Source of the DNA: Phenylobacterium sp. RIFCSPHIGHO2_01_FULL_69_31
GTDB taxonomy: Bacteria; Pseudomonadota; Alphaproteobacteria; Caulobacterales; Caulobacteraceae
NCBI RefSeq assembly: GCF_001824475.1
Contig: NZ_MHXN01000035.1
Location: forward strand, 1-33,192
Reading direction: 5' to 3'
DNA length: 33,192 nucleotides
Shown here: one piece after another, positions 7,952 to 15,457 of the stretch
Numbering within the stretch: the stretch's first letter is position 1
Layout: each line of letters begins with the position of its first letter
The notes under the pieces: model-generated
What the model was told of the DNA's origin: nothing
The model's database searches: none
Seen by the model: the letters and a program-made list of their open reading frames with translations, nothing else
Program-made: the position numbers and the translations under genes

Positions 7952-8905
7952 TCATCGGGGTTCGACCGTAACGTGCGCCAGCTCATGCACTCTGCGCAGA
8001 CGTTGGCGCACGTCGGCGGCTGAAGCGTCGCCCGTGAAGCTGACAATCGCCGCGTGGGCGCCAGGCCCGATCCGCCAAACATGCAGGTCCGTGATCTTGG
8101 CGTCCCCGAGCCCTTCAACCTCCTGACGCACTTCGCCCTCCAGGTGAGCATCAGCCGTATCGAGCAGCACGGCGGCTGTGTCGCGCATCAGGTTCCAGGC
8201 CCAGACGGAGATCACGACCGCGCCGACGATGCCCATCACAGGGTCGAGCCAAACCCAGCCCAGATATCGCCCGGCGACCAACGCCCCGATCGCCAGCACC
8301 GAGGTCAGCGCGTCGGCAAGGACGTGCACGAAGGCGGAGCGGAGATTGTTATCGTGATGCGCGTGCGCTCGATCGGAGGCGTGGCCGTGGTGATCACCGC
8401 CATCGGGATGCTCGTGAACATGAGCGTGGCCATGATGGTGATCGTGCCCCCCCGACAGGAGAAGGGCGCTCACGACGTTTACGGCGAGCCCCACTACGGC
8501 CACGAGCGTGGCCTCGCCGAAGCTCACGGGCTGCGGGTTGAGAAGGCGGACGACGGATTCGACACCAATCGCGAGCGCGATCAGGGCGAGCACAAGCGCA
8601 GAGGCGAAGCCGGCCAAATCGCCGACCTTGCCCGTACCGAAGCTGAAGCGCCGGCTGCGCGCGTGACGGCGAGCGTAGGCGTAAGCCGCCGCCGCGACGG
8701 CCAGAGCGCCCGCGTGGGTCGCCATGTGGAATCCGTCGGCGAGCAGGGCCATCGAGTTGAAGACACTGCCGGCGATGATCTCGCCAACCATCATCACGGC
8801 GGTTAGGGCCACGACCCACAGCGTGCGTCGGGCATTTTCATCGTGCCGTTCGCCGAGGAAGACGTGGTCGTGGGACAAGGCCTCGTCTGAAGCTGACAGA
8901 TTCAA
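7952..8905 (-). CDS. dmeF: Cation diffusion facilitator, DmeF-like Co/Ni exporter
   Basis: This 317-residue protein has six membrane helices of the CDF family and a cytoplasmic C-terminal domain (ITDLHVWRIGPG). Helix 2 carries LLADGFHMATHAG, the His-rich variant seen in DmeF proteins, and helix 5 carries HVLADALTS. Between helices 4 and 5 is a His-rich loop (about residues 152-187). CDF pumps exchange divalent metal for protons at the inner membrane; DmeF members mainly export Co and Ni. The start codon is a TTG at 8905 preceded by GGAAGAG. It follows the repressor gene by 11 bases, forming a dmeR-dmeF operon. Confidence 0.87.
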   Translation of the reverse strand: MNLSASDEALSHDHVFLGERHDENARRTLWVVALTAVMMVGEIIAGSVFNSMALLADGFHMATHAGALAVAAAAYAYARRHARSRRFSFGTGKVGDLAGFASALVLALIALAIGVESVVRLLNPQPVSFGEATLVAVVGLAVNVVSALLLSGGHDHHHGHAHVHEHPDGGDHHGHASDRAHAHHDNNLRSAFVHVLADALTSVLAIGALVAGRYLGWVWLDPVMGIVGAVVISVWAWNLMRDTAAVLLDTADAHLEGEVRQEVEGLGDAKITDLHVWRIGPGAHAAIVSFTGDASAADVRQRLRRVHELAHVTVEPR

Positions 8906-8916
8906 GGCGGCTCTTC

Positions 8917-9192
8917 CTATTTTGCGTATCGGCGCACGACTGCGATCAGCTCTTCGGCGCCGGAAGCTCGGTCCGCATCCGTTAGGTCGGGCCGGGCCAC
9001 GTGCTCGCGGACATGGTCCTCAATCAGCTCGTCCATCAGCCCGTTAACAGCCCCGCGCACGCCGGCAGCCTGATGCAGGATCGTCGAACAGCCCGCTTCG
9101 TCAGCGATGGCCCTCTCGATCGCGGCGACCTGGCCGGCAATACGCCGGACCCGGGCCAAGAGCTGCTCTTTGTTGTTCGTCGTTTGCGCCAT
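8917..9192 (-). CDS. dmeR: RcnR/FrmR-family metal-responsive repressor, DmeR-like
   Basis: This 91-residue all-helical repressor begins MAQTTNNKEQLLARVRRIAGQVAAIERAI and has the family core with Cys at residue 35 (EAGCSTILHQAAGVRGAVNGLMDEL) and HVREHVARPDL. This pattern fits the RcnR/FrmR/DmeR branch of the DUF156 fold rather than the Cu(I) CsoR branch at 28714. It is the first gene of a pair with the CDF exporter, matching known DmeR-DmeF operons in which the repressor releases DNA when Co or Ni binds. A G/C-tract operator lies directly in front of the start. Confidence 0.85.
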   Translation of the reverse strand: MAQTTNNKEQLLARVRRIAGQVAAIERAIADEAGCSTILHQAAGVRGAVNGLMDELIEDHVREHVARPDLTDADRASGAEELIAVVRRYAK

Positions 9193-9196
9193 AGGC

Positions 9197-9206
9197 TACC
9201 CCCCTA
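9197..9206 (-). promoter_or_regulatory. Likely DmeR operator (TA-C6-TA)
   Basis: TACCCCCCTA occurs four bases upstream of the dmeR start. RcnR/FrmR-family repressors bind G/C tracts of this form flanked by TA. Its position next to the start codon would let the repressor control its own dmeR-dmeF operon. Binding is inferred. Confidence 0.6.
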
Positions 9207-9294
9207 CCCTATATGACGCGGAGCCGCCAGCCCTCGACTACGTGCGCACGCTCTCTGCGCGCTTCACGGACCAACCGCTGGCGAGGACTGGGCG

Positions 9295-9322
9295 AGGCGC
9301 CTTTCGACCGGAGGAGGCGCCT
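9295..9322 (+). repeat. Two AGGCGCCT palindromes 20 bp apart
   Basis: The perfect 8-bp palindrome AGGCGCCT occurs at 9295-9302 and 9315-9322, upstream of copC2 (start 9434). The 20-bp period is about two helical turns, which would place two protein dimers on the same face of the DNA. No known regulator is identified, and in GC-rich DNA chance cannot be excluded. Confidence 0.3.
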
Positions 9323-9433
9323 TGCTTCTCAAGTCGGGAACTCATTCACGCCCGGTGCAGGCGCGGCGGCTAGTTTGAGGGGTTGCCGCGCTGAGATGCG
9401 TAGACGTTCACAGACACCCTGTCGGAGACCCCA

Positions 9434-9805
9434 ATGAAGACCCGCCTTTTCGGACTTGCCGCCCTTGCGGGAGCAACGGCCCTCATCGCTTCCAGCCCGG
9501 CTTGGGCGCATGCGCACCTCGTGAGCTCCAATCCGGCGGCCAACGCCGCCGTCGCGGCCGCGCCGAAGGTCATCACCCTGACCTTCAACGAAAAGCTCGT
9601 ACCGGCCTTCTCCAAATTCGAGCTCACCATGCCGGAGCATGGCGGCATGAAAGTACCGGTGAAGACGACCGTCTCCAAGGACGGCAAGTCCATCACCGGT
9701 ACGCCACAGAGCGCGCTGACCAATGGAGCCTACAAGATCGTGTGGTCCGCGGCCTCGGCCGACGGCCACAAAATGACAGGCGAAGTGGCCTTCAAGGTCG
9801 GCTGA
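9434..9805 (+). CDS. copC: CopC periplasmic copper-binding protein, copy 2
   Basis: This 123-residue protein has a Sec signal peptide ending near SPAWA, giving a mature start at HAHLVSSNPAAN, with two histidines at the metal-binding N-terminus against HAKLV in copy 1. The rest of the CopC fold matches copy 1 closely (NEKLVPAFSKFELTMPEHGG and DGHKMTGEVAFKVG). It is separated from copD2 by one base, so the two are likely coupled. The level of difference from copy 1 suggests an old duplication or separate acquisition. Confidence 0.9.
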   Translation: MKTRLFGLAALAGATALIASSPAWAHAHLVSSNPAANAAVAAAPKVITLTFNEKLVPAFSKFELTMPEHGGMKVPVKTTVSKDGKSITGTPQSALTNGAYKIVWSAASADGHKMTGEVAFKVG

Positions 9806-9806
9806 C

Positions 9807-10736
9807 GTGCTTGAGCCTGCGGTCATCATCCTCAGGCTGCTGCAGTATGCGGGGGCGATGGTCCTCATGGGATCATCGCTCTTCTTCATCTATGCCCTCC
9901 CCGCCACGGGTCCCGGCTCGGCCGCGGAGGCGCCGTGGACCCGCAAGCTGCTGACGGGCGCAGGCGTGCTGCTCGCGCTCGCGACGCTGCTCTGGATCGC
10001 GGCCCAGGCCAGCGTGCTGGCCGGATCGATAGCGGAGGGACTCAAACCCGAGGCGCTCGGCGCCGTGGTGACGAGCATGGACCTCGGCAAGGCGGGTGTC
10101 CTGAGGGCCGGAGTCGCCCTCCTGGCCACGATCCTCGCCGTGATGCTGAGGCCAGCGCGAGCCAGCTGGATCGTCGCGGCCGCGCTGGGAATGGTCGCGA
10201 CCGCAACCTTCGCCTGGATGGGTCATGGCGCGGCGACGGAGGGGCCAGGCGGTGTCATCCACCTTGTCTCCGACATCCTTCACAGCTGGGCAGGGGCCGT
10301 CTGGATCGGCGCGCTCGTAGCCTTCGCGCTGATCCTGCGCACCCGCAGCCCCGTGCCGGCAGAGGTCGTCGCCCTGCACCGGGCGCTGCACGGCTTTTCG
10401 AGCGTGGGTGCGCTGCTGGTGGCGGTCCTGGTGGCGACCGGACTCGCCAACAGCTGGTTCTTGGTCGGGGTGGACCGGATCGACGGCCTCTGGACCACCC
10501 CTTATGGGCGGCTTCTGAGCCTGAAGTTGGTCCTCTTCACGGCCATGCTCGGCTTGGCGGCGGCCAATCGGTTCGGGCTGACGCCGGGTCTTGGCAGGGC
10601 GCTCGCAGCTCCGGATGCGTACGCCGCAGCCCTGACGGCGCTACGAAGGAGCGTGGCGATCGAGACAGCCGTGGGGCTGATTATTCTGGCGCTGGTCGCT
10701 TGGTTCGGGACGTTGGCGCCGCCATCAGCCCTCTAG
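9807..10736 (+). CDS. copD: CopD inner-membrane copper protein, copy 2
   Basis: This 309-residue membrane protein has about eight helices and is co-linear with copD1 without gaps. Shared stretches include WMGHGAATEG, LVSDILHSWAGAVWIGALVAF and GLWTTPYGRLLSLKLVLF. The GTG start at 9807 follows the copC2 stop by one base. It is expected to work with CopC2 at the inner membrane. The ATP-grasp gene converges on it from the other strand. Confidence 0.9.
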   Translation: MLEPAVIILRLLQYAGAMVLMGSSLFFIYALPATGPGSAAEAPWTRKLLTGAGVLLALATLLWIAAQASVLAGSIAEGLKPEALGAVVTSMDLGKAGVLRAGVALLATILAVMLRPARASWIVAAALGMVATATFAWMGHGAATEGPGGVIHLVSDILHSWAGAVWIGALVAFALILRTRSPVPAEVVALHRALHGFSSVGALLVAVLVATGLANSWFLVGVDRIDGLWTTPYGRLLSLKLVLFTAMLGLAAANRFGLTPGLGRALAAPDAYAAALTALRRSVAIETAVGLIILALVAWFGTLAPPSAL

Positions 10737-10743
10737 GCGTGAT

Positions 10744-10764
10744 GGCAAAGACCCGGGTTTTGCC
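10744..10764 (+). terminator. Hairpin after copD2
   Basis: GGCAAA-g-ACCC pairs with GGGTTTTGCC as a stem with one bulged base, eight bases after the copD2 stop. The T-rich right arm makes it a plausible terminator. Confidence 0.45.
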
Positions 10765-10848
10765 ACCCTGGAGCAATAACGGCGTGTTGCAGGCTCCCTT
10801 GCTCCCTAGGGCGTCTCCATGCCCGCAACCGGTGGCCATGGAGCGCTT

Positions 10849-12132
10849 TCACACGGCATAGACCGGAGCGAACCCGCCACCGGGCGTCCGGAAGTTGGTC
10901 GTCTGCCCTTGGTAGATCCGCGCCGCTGAGAGGAGCGGTTCGCCACGGTAGGTGTAGAGGCGCATGTCCAACTTCAGCGACTGCTCTTGTCCATCCACCC
11001 GAATTCGCCGCTCACTGGGGGGCGCAATCTCCTGGGCGATGTAGCCGCCGCTCGCCACCAGTTCCCATACGCCGCGGGTGATCTTGTCGCCGCGGTACAC
11101 CGCCTTGCCGCCATGTCCCGTGACTGGCTTAAAGAAGTAGCGCTTGCGCGCCATCCAGAGCGCGTCGGCGTTCCCAGCTTCAACCAGCACCGTCTTTGGC
11201 GTGGCCCTGAGCAACGCCTGTCGCTGGTGGTTGGCAATCCGAAGATCGTCCAGCGCCTCCCCATCGCAGAGCAGCGTGAGGTTCCGCTTATCTGCGAGCA
11301 GGGCATGATTGCGGGGGTTGGGCGTCACGACCACCGCGCCATTGCGATTTGCGTCGCGGAGCGCACGATGGCCCTCCGTCTCGAGCGCAAAGTCAATCAG
11401 CCTGTTGTAGACCAGCGAGATCTCGCGACCATCATACAGCAGCTTTCCCCCGCTGTATTCGAGCTCGGCAGGATCGGCCACCACGGCATCTAGCCCCCTC
11501 CGCTCGAACAGGGCCTTGGCCAGCAGGAACTCAGGATAGAGGTATTGTTCGCCCGGTTGGTTGTCGACGATGGCGATCGAGATCGGCCGCCCCGCGCCCC
11601 GCTGCAGCGTCCACTCTTCGAGGAACATATCCCAAACCGCACCTTCAAAGACGCCGGCCCCTTCACCAACGGTGGAGAGCGCTTCCTGCGCCTCCGCGCA
11701 GCAGGCGCTCTGCGCGCGTGCGAGGAGCGCGTTCAGGAAAGCTCCGCCGGCGGTGGTGTTTATCTCGATCAGTCGCGGCCCCGCGGCGCCGGGATGGAAG
11801 TCATAGCCCATGAAGACACCCCGCAGCCCAAAATCGGCGTGGGCGATCTGCGGCGCCCAGGCCAGCACCGCCCGCTGGTAGGGCGGCGTCGCAGCCGCGG
11901 CCTCGATGGCCCCGACCACCTCCAGCATGGCTGTGAGGTCCCGATTCGCGAGGAACACCGGCGTATCGGAGAACAGATGCGGTCGGCGCGCCAGCAGGAC
12001 GTCGGTCAGGTCCGCATCGCCGGCCTCGGCGCGGATGGCCGCGCGCAAAGCATCCCGCTCCAGGGTAATACAGAAGCACTGCCGATTGAGAACCTCGTCC
12101 GCGCGCCCCTCGGCGGGTTTCCGATCGTCCAT
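10849..12132 (-). CDS. ATP-grasp-like enzyme of unknown function
   Basis: This 427-residue soluble protein has no signal peptide. I start at the ATG at 12132, which is preceded by AGGAGG at good spacing. Visible landmarks are GYDFHPGAAGPRLIEINTTAGGAFLN (about residues 109-134), ISLVYNRLIDFALE (near 240), NHALLADKRNLTLL (near 280), the Gly-rich loop FFKPVTGHGGKAVYRGDK (near 330-347) and a C-terminal RIYQGQTTNFRTPGGGFAPV. The Lys-bearing Gly-rich strand, IEIN segment and late charged strands resemble ATP-grasp ligases, but I cannot place it in a named family and its substrate is unknown. It diverges from the cus operon across an FNR box, which hints at a role tied to metal or redox stress. Confidence 0.7.
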   Translation of the reverse strand: MDDRKPAEGRADEVLNRQCFCITLERDALRAAIRAEAGDADLTDVLLARRPHLFSDTPVFLANRDLTAMLEVVGAIEAAAATPPYQRAVLAWAPQIAHADFGLRGVFMGYDFHPGAAGPRLIEINTTAGGAFLNALLARAQSACCAEAQEALSTVGEGAGVFEGAVWDMFLEEWTLQRGAGRPISIAIVDNQPGEQYLYPEFLLAKALFERRGLDAVVADPAELEYSGGKLLYDGREISLVYNRLIDFALETEGHRALRDANRNGAVVVTPNPRNHALLADKRNLTLLCDGEALDDLRIANHQRQALLRATPKTVLVEAGNADALWMARKRYFFKPVTGHGGKAVYRGDKITRGVWELVASGGYIAQEIAPPSERRIRVDGQEQSLKLDMRLYTYRGEPLLSAARIYQGQTTNFRTPGGGFAPVYAV

Positions 12133-12193
12133 GCGTCGCCTCCTGCGCCCCTCATCCCAGACGCACACTTGCGCCACACCCCTCGAAGCAGTG

Positions 12194-12207
12194 TTGATTT
12201 CCATCAA
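12194..12207. promoter_or_regulatory. Perfect FNR/FixK box in the cus promoter region
   Basis: TTGATTTCCATCAA matches the FNR/FixK/Anr consensus TTGAT-N4-ATCAA at all ten fixed positions. Its centre lies 41.5 bases before position 12242, and TAGCTT at 12230-12235 fits a -10 element for that start, so it has class II activator geometry for the rightward cus operon. The leftward ATP-grasp start is 62 bases away, with no good -10 in the matching place. Confidence 0.7.
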
Positions 12208-12228
12208 GGCGGCGGAGGCAAGCCGCCT
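12207..12228 (+). promoter_or_regulatory. Dyad between FNR box and predicted cus -10
   Basis: AGGCGGC at 12207-12213 is repeated inverted as GCCGCCT at 12222-12228, with eight bases between. It touches the FNR box and stops just before the predicted -10, the usual place for a repressor or MerR-type operator. Its regulator is unknown. Confidence 0.35.
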
Positions 12229-12298
12229 GTAGCTTGCACGATGTCGACTCTTGAGAGTCCGCCCCAGTGGGCGCATCCTGCGTCCTAGGAGGAACCCG

Positions 12299-12673
12299 CT
12301 GCTCCGCAGGCTGCATCATCTGCTTGCCCTCATCGCGTCGATCATGCTCGTGATCGCCGGGTCCCCTGCCGTGGCCGCAGGCGCCGGCTGCGACCCGTGT
12401 CCTCCGAACTGTGAGATGATGTTGCAAGACGCCGCAGCGTCAGGGGCGAGCGGCGACAGCCACCCGTCTCCTGCGCACTCGGAGGACGGCTCCCAGACTC
12501 CGTGCAAACAGGTGGTAATGTGCCAGGCCGCCGCGGCGGCGCCGGCCCCCGAGTTGGGCGCGGTTGTCTTCGCGCGCCTTTCACATGACGCGGCGCGACG
12601 CCCCTGGCGCAATGCCGTCGCCACGCCCTCGCGGCCGCCCGACCAGGTGCTGCGCCCTCCCATCCGCCTCTGA
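12299..12673 (+). CDS. Small exported Cys-rich protein heading the cus operon
   Basis: I do not recognise a named family. The 124-residue reading has a signal peptide (LLRRLHHLLALIASIMLVIAGSPAVA), then a mature part with CDPCPPNC, a His/Ser/Asp-rich linker, and CKQVVMCQ, so five cysteines that may bind copper or form disulphides. The only well-placed ribosome site, AGGAGG at 12287-12292, sits six bases before a CTG at 12299, making CTG the likely start; a TTG at 12251 is in frame but lacks a site and would spoil the signal peptide. The gene is followed by cusC after 73 bases. Similar small proteins of unknown role occur ahead of cus operons, as I recall. Confidence 0.6.
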   Translation: MLRRLHHLLALIASIMLVIAGSPAVAAGAGCDPCPPNCEMMLQDAAASGASGDSHPSPAHSEDGSQTPCKQVVMCQAAAAAPAPELGAVVFARLSHDAARRPWRNAVATPSRPPDQVLRPPIRL

Positions 12674-12746
12674 CCTTCGACAGATTCCCGGCCCGCTATA
12701 CGCGCCGGCTCTGGCGCCATGGCGCTGTCATCGAGGAGTTCGGAGC

Positions 12747-13985
12747 ATGTCTCCCAATCGCTGGCTGCCGGCCCTGCTGGTCGGCGCCGCAATCGCCACC
12801 CCCGCGTCAGCGGACCCGCAGACGTTCGACCAAACCCTGGCGCTGGCGAGCGCAAACGCGCCCAGCCTGCAAGCGGCAGCGCTGAAGGTCGAAGCCGCCC
12901 GGGCCGCGTTGCCCGCCGCCGGCGCCCTCCCCGACCCCCAGCTGAAGGTCGGGCTCGAGAATGTGCCGATCTCTGGACCCATGGCCGGGCGCTTCGGGGC
13001 TGACGAAATGACCATGGCCACCTTCGGCCTTATGCAGGAGGTGCCGAACGGGGCGCGCCGGCGCGCCGAGGCCGGCATCGCTCGGGCGGACATCGGGTCG
13101 GCCCAGGCGGAGGTCGCGGTGGAAGCCCTCGATGTGCGGCTGGGCGCGGCGCTCGCGTGGATCGACCTTCACTACGCCGGTCGACGCCTGGCCGCGCTCG
13201 ACAGCGTCCTGCAGACCCTGGAGCCGCTCTGGGACGCCGCGCCGGCCGGTGTGACTGCCGGCGCCACGCGCCCGGCCGGCGCCCTGACGCCGGTGGCACA
13301 GCGCGCGGCGCTCGATGACCGGCGTAGCGAACTTGTCGCTGCGCTCGGCCGGGCTCGTGCGGAGCTGGTGCGCTGGACCGGCGACCCCTCGCCAAACGTG
13401 ACGGGCCCGCCGCCCGAGCCCGCACTCGACGCCGAGCGGCTTCGCGCCGGGCTGGACCGTCGACCCGCGCTGCTTGCCTATGCCTCCGCCGCCCGCCGGG
13501 CCGCTGCACAGGTTGACCTCGCCCGCGCGGCAAGGCGGCCGGACTGGGCCTTCGAGGTCGGCTATGGCCGCCGCGACCCGATGTTCGGCGACATGGTCTC
13601 GGCCGGTGTCACGGTTCGCCTGCCGCTGTTCGCCTCCCGTCGTCAGGACCCGCTGATCGCCGCCCGCGCCGCCGACGCCCGTCGGGTCGAGGCCGAGCGG
13701 GAGACCGCCCGCCGCGCCCTGGCGGCCTCGCTGGAAGCCGATCTGGCCGACCAGGTCATGCGTCGGGAACAGTGGCTGCGAACCCGCAACGTCGTACTCC
13801 CCGCGGCGAAGCAGCAAGCGGACCTGGAGACCGCCAGCTACGCCGCCGGCCGGGCGGGTCTCTCCGAGGTGCTCGACGCCTTCACCCGCCTCGCCGAGGC
13901 CCAACTCACCACCATCGACCGCGAGGCCGCACTGGCGCGCGAGGCTGTCCGCATCGACATCACCTACGGGAGCGACGCCCAATGA
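12747..13985 (+). CDS. cusC: CusC-like outer-membrane factor (TolC family)
   Basis: This 412-residue protein has a signal peptide (MSPNRWLPALLVGAAIATPASA) and two repeats of the outer-membrane-efflux fold: long helices rich in Ala, Leu, Arg and Gln, LPDPQLKVGLENVP in the first half, and VSAGVTVRLPLFASRRQDP plus AGRAGLSEVLDAFTRLAEAQ in the second. It is somewhat shorter than typical TolC-type proteins (about 450), common for metal-efflux members. It forms the outer-membrane duct of the CusCBA system. Its stop overlaps the cusB ATG by four bases. The in-frame upstream starts lack a signal peptide, so I use 12747, preceded by GGAG. Confidence 0.88.
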   Translation: MSPNRWLPALLVGAAIATPASADPQTFDQTLALASANAPSLQAAALKVEAARAALPAAGALPDPQLKVGLENVPISGPMAGRFGADEMTMATFGLMQEVPNGARRRAEAGIARADIGSAQAEVAVEALDVRLGAALAWIDLHYAGRRLAALDSVLQTLEPLWDAAPAGVTAGATRPAGALTPVAQRAALDDRRSELVAALGRARAELVRWTGDPSPNVTGPPPEPALDAERLRAGLDRRPALLAYASAARRAAAQVDLARAARRPDWAFEVGYGRRDPMFGDMVSAGVTVRLPLFASRRQDPLIAARAADARRVEAERETARRALAASLEADLADQVMRREQWLRTRNVVLPAAKQQADLETASYAAGRAGLSEVLDAFTRLAEAQLTTIDREAALAREAVRIDITYGSDAQ

Positions 13986-15457
13986 ACCCGCAGCAATCCG
14001 GCCGCGTCCGCCTCGCCGCCGGCGCGGTCGCCCTGCTCCTGATCGGCGCGGCTGGCGGCATCGGCCTGGCCAGGCTCTCCGCCGGGGCTGACGACCACGC
14101 TCCGGCCGCAGGTGTCGAGGATCGCGAAATCCTCTACTGGTACGACCCAATGGTTCCGGGCCAGCGCTTCGACAAGCCCGGCAAGTCGCCCTACATGGAC
14201 ATGCCGCTGGTCCCCCGTTACGCGGACGAGGGCTCCGGCGGTGCGGGCGTGCGCATCGATCCGGCGCAGCTCCAGAGCCTCGGGGTGCGTTACGCCGTCG
14301 TCGAGCGGGGGGCGCTGGGAAGCGAGCTCACCGCGTCCGGGGTGATTGACTTCAATCAACGCGATGTGTCGGTCGTACAGGCCCGGGCGGACGGCTTCGT
14401 CCAGCGGGTCTATGCCCGCGCGCCGGGCGACGTGATCGCCGCCGGCGCCCCACTGGCCGACATCCTGGTTCCCGAATGGGGCGGCGCGCAGGCCGAGTAC
14501 CTGGCGGTGCGGCGCACCGGTGACGCCGAGCTCATCGCCGCGGCCCGCCAGCGTCTGGTGTTGCTGGGCATGCCGCCAGGCGTGATCGCCGGCGTCGAGC
14601 GCACCGGCCGGCCGCAGACGACGGTGACGGTCACGACGCCTGGTGGCGGCGTCCTCCGCATCCTGAGCGTCCGAGGCGGCATGACCGTCGCCCGCGGCCA
14701 GACCTTGGCCGAGGTCAGCGGGCTGGGAACCGTCTGGCTCAACGCCGCGGTTCCAGAGGCCCTGGCGGCGCAAATCCGTCCCGGCCAGTCGGTCACGGCA
14801 ACGCTCACGGCCTACCCGGGCGAGTCGTTCTCCGGCCGGGTCTCGGCGCTGCTGCCGGAAATGACCGGAGAGAGCCGCACGCTCACGGCCCGCGTCGAAC
14901 TTGTCAACAGCGGGGGCCGCCTGCGCCCAGGCATGTTCGGCGAGATCCGATTCAGCGGCCCGCCTACTCCGGCGCTGATGATCCCGGCTGAAGCGGTCAT
15001 TCGCACCGGTCGCCGGACCCTGGTCATGCTGGCGGAGGGCGATGGCCGATTCCGGCCGGCGGAGATCCAGGTCGGCCGGTCCGACGGCGAGCGCCTGGAG
15101 GTGCTCGGCGGCCTGAAGGCGGGCGAGCGCATCGTGGCGTCCGGGCAGTTCCTGATCGATTCGGAAGCCAGCCTCTCGGGAACGCCCGCGCGCAGCCTCG
15201 GCGAGGGGGCGAAGAGCGCACCGAGGGCGGCGCTGCACGAGGCGACCGGCCGCGTCGAGAAGATCGATCAGGCGGGCCTGACCCTGTCGCATGGGGCTGT
15301 CCCAGCGCTCGGGTGGCCGCCCATGACGATGACCTTCAAACTGGCCGACCCGGCCCTGGCCCGCGGGCTTCGAGCCGGCGACAGGGTGCGGTTCGCCTTC
15401 GACCAGCCGCCGGCCGGGCCCACCGTCCGGCAAATCGAAAAGGCGACCGCGCAATGA
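13982..15457 (+). CDS. cusB: CusB periplasmic adaptor with fused CusF-like domain
   Basis: This 491-residue adaptor links CusA to CusC. After an N-terminal membrane anchor (about residues 10-32) comes a heavy-metal-binding segment ([22 protein letters not shown], about residues 47-76), then the hairpin, lipoyl and beta-barrel domains of RND adaptors ([34 protein letters not shown]). The last 70 residues form a CusF-like domain. His437, Trp445, Met448 and Met450 occur at the spacing of the E. coli CusF Cu(I)/Ag(I) ligands (H36, W44, M47, M49). The fused domain suggests metal is handed over within one polypeptide. The stop overlaps the cusA start by four bases. Confidence 0.9.
   Translation: MNPQQSGRVRLAAGAVALLLIGAAGGIGLARLSAGADDHAPAAGVEDREILYWYDPMVPGQRFDKPGKSPYMDMPLVPRYADEGSGGAGVRIDPAQLQSLGVRYAVVERGALGSELTASGVIDFNQRDVSVVQARADGFVQRVYARAPGDVIAAGAPLADILVPEWGGAQAEYLAVRRTGDAELIAAARQRLVLLGMPPGVIAGVERTGRPQTTVTVTTPGGGVLRILSVRGGMTVARGQTLAEVSGLGTVWLNAAVPEALAAQIRPGQSVTATLTAYPGESFSGRVSALLPEMTGESRTLTARVELVNSGGRLRPGMFGEIRFSGPPTPALMIPAEAVIRTGRRTLVMLAEGDGRFRPAEIQVGRSDGERLEVLGGLKAGERIVASGQFLIDSEASLSGTPARSLGEGAKSAPRAALHEATGRVEKIDQAGLTLSHGAVPALGWPPMTMTFKLADPALARGLRAGDRVRFAFDQPPAGPTVRQIEKATAQ

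Noticed and set aside
14346..14359. Near FNR box TTGAC-TTCA-ATCAA
   Set aside because: It has a consensus mismatch and lies deep inside cusB coding sequence, where it simply encodes part of IDFNQR.
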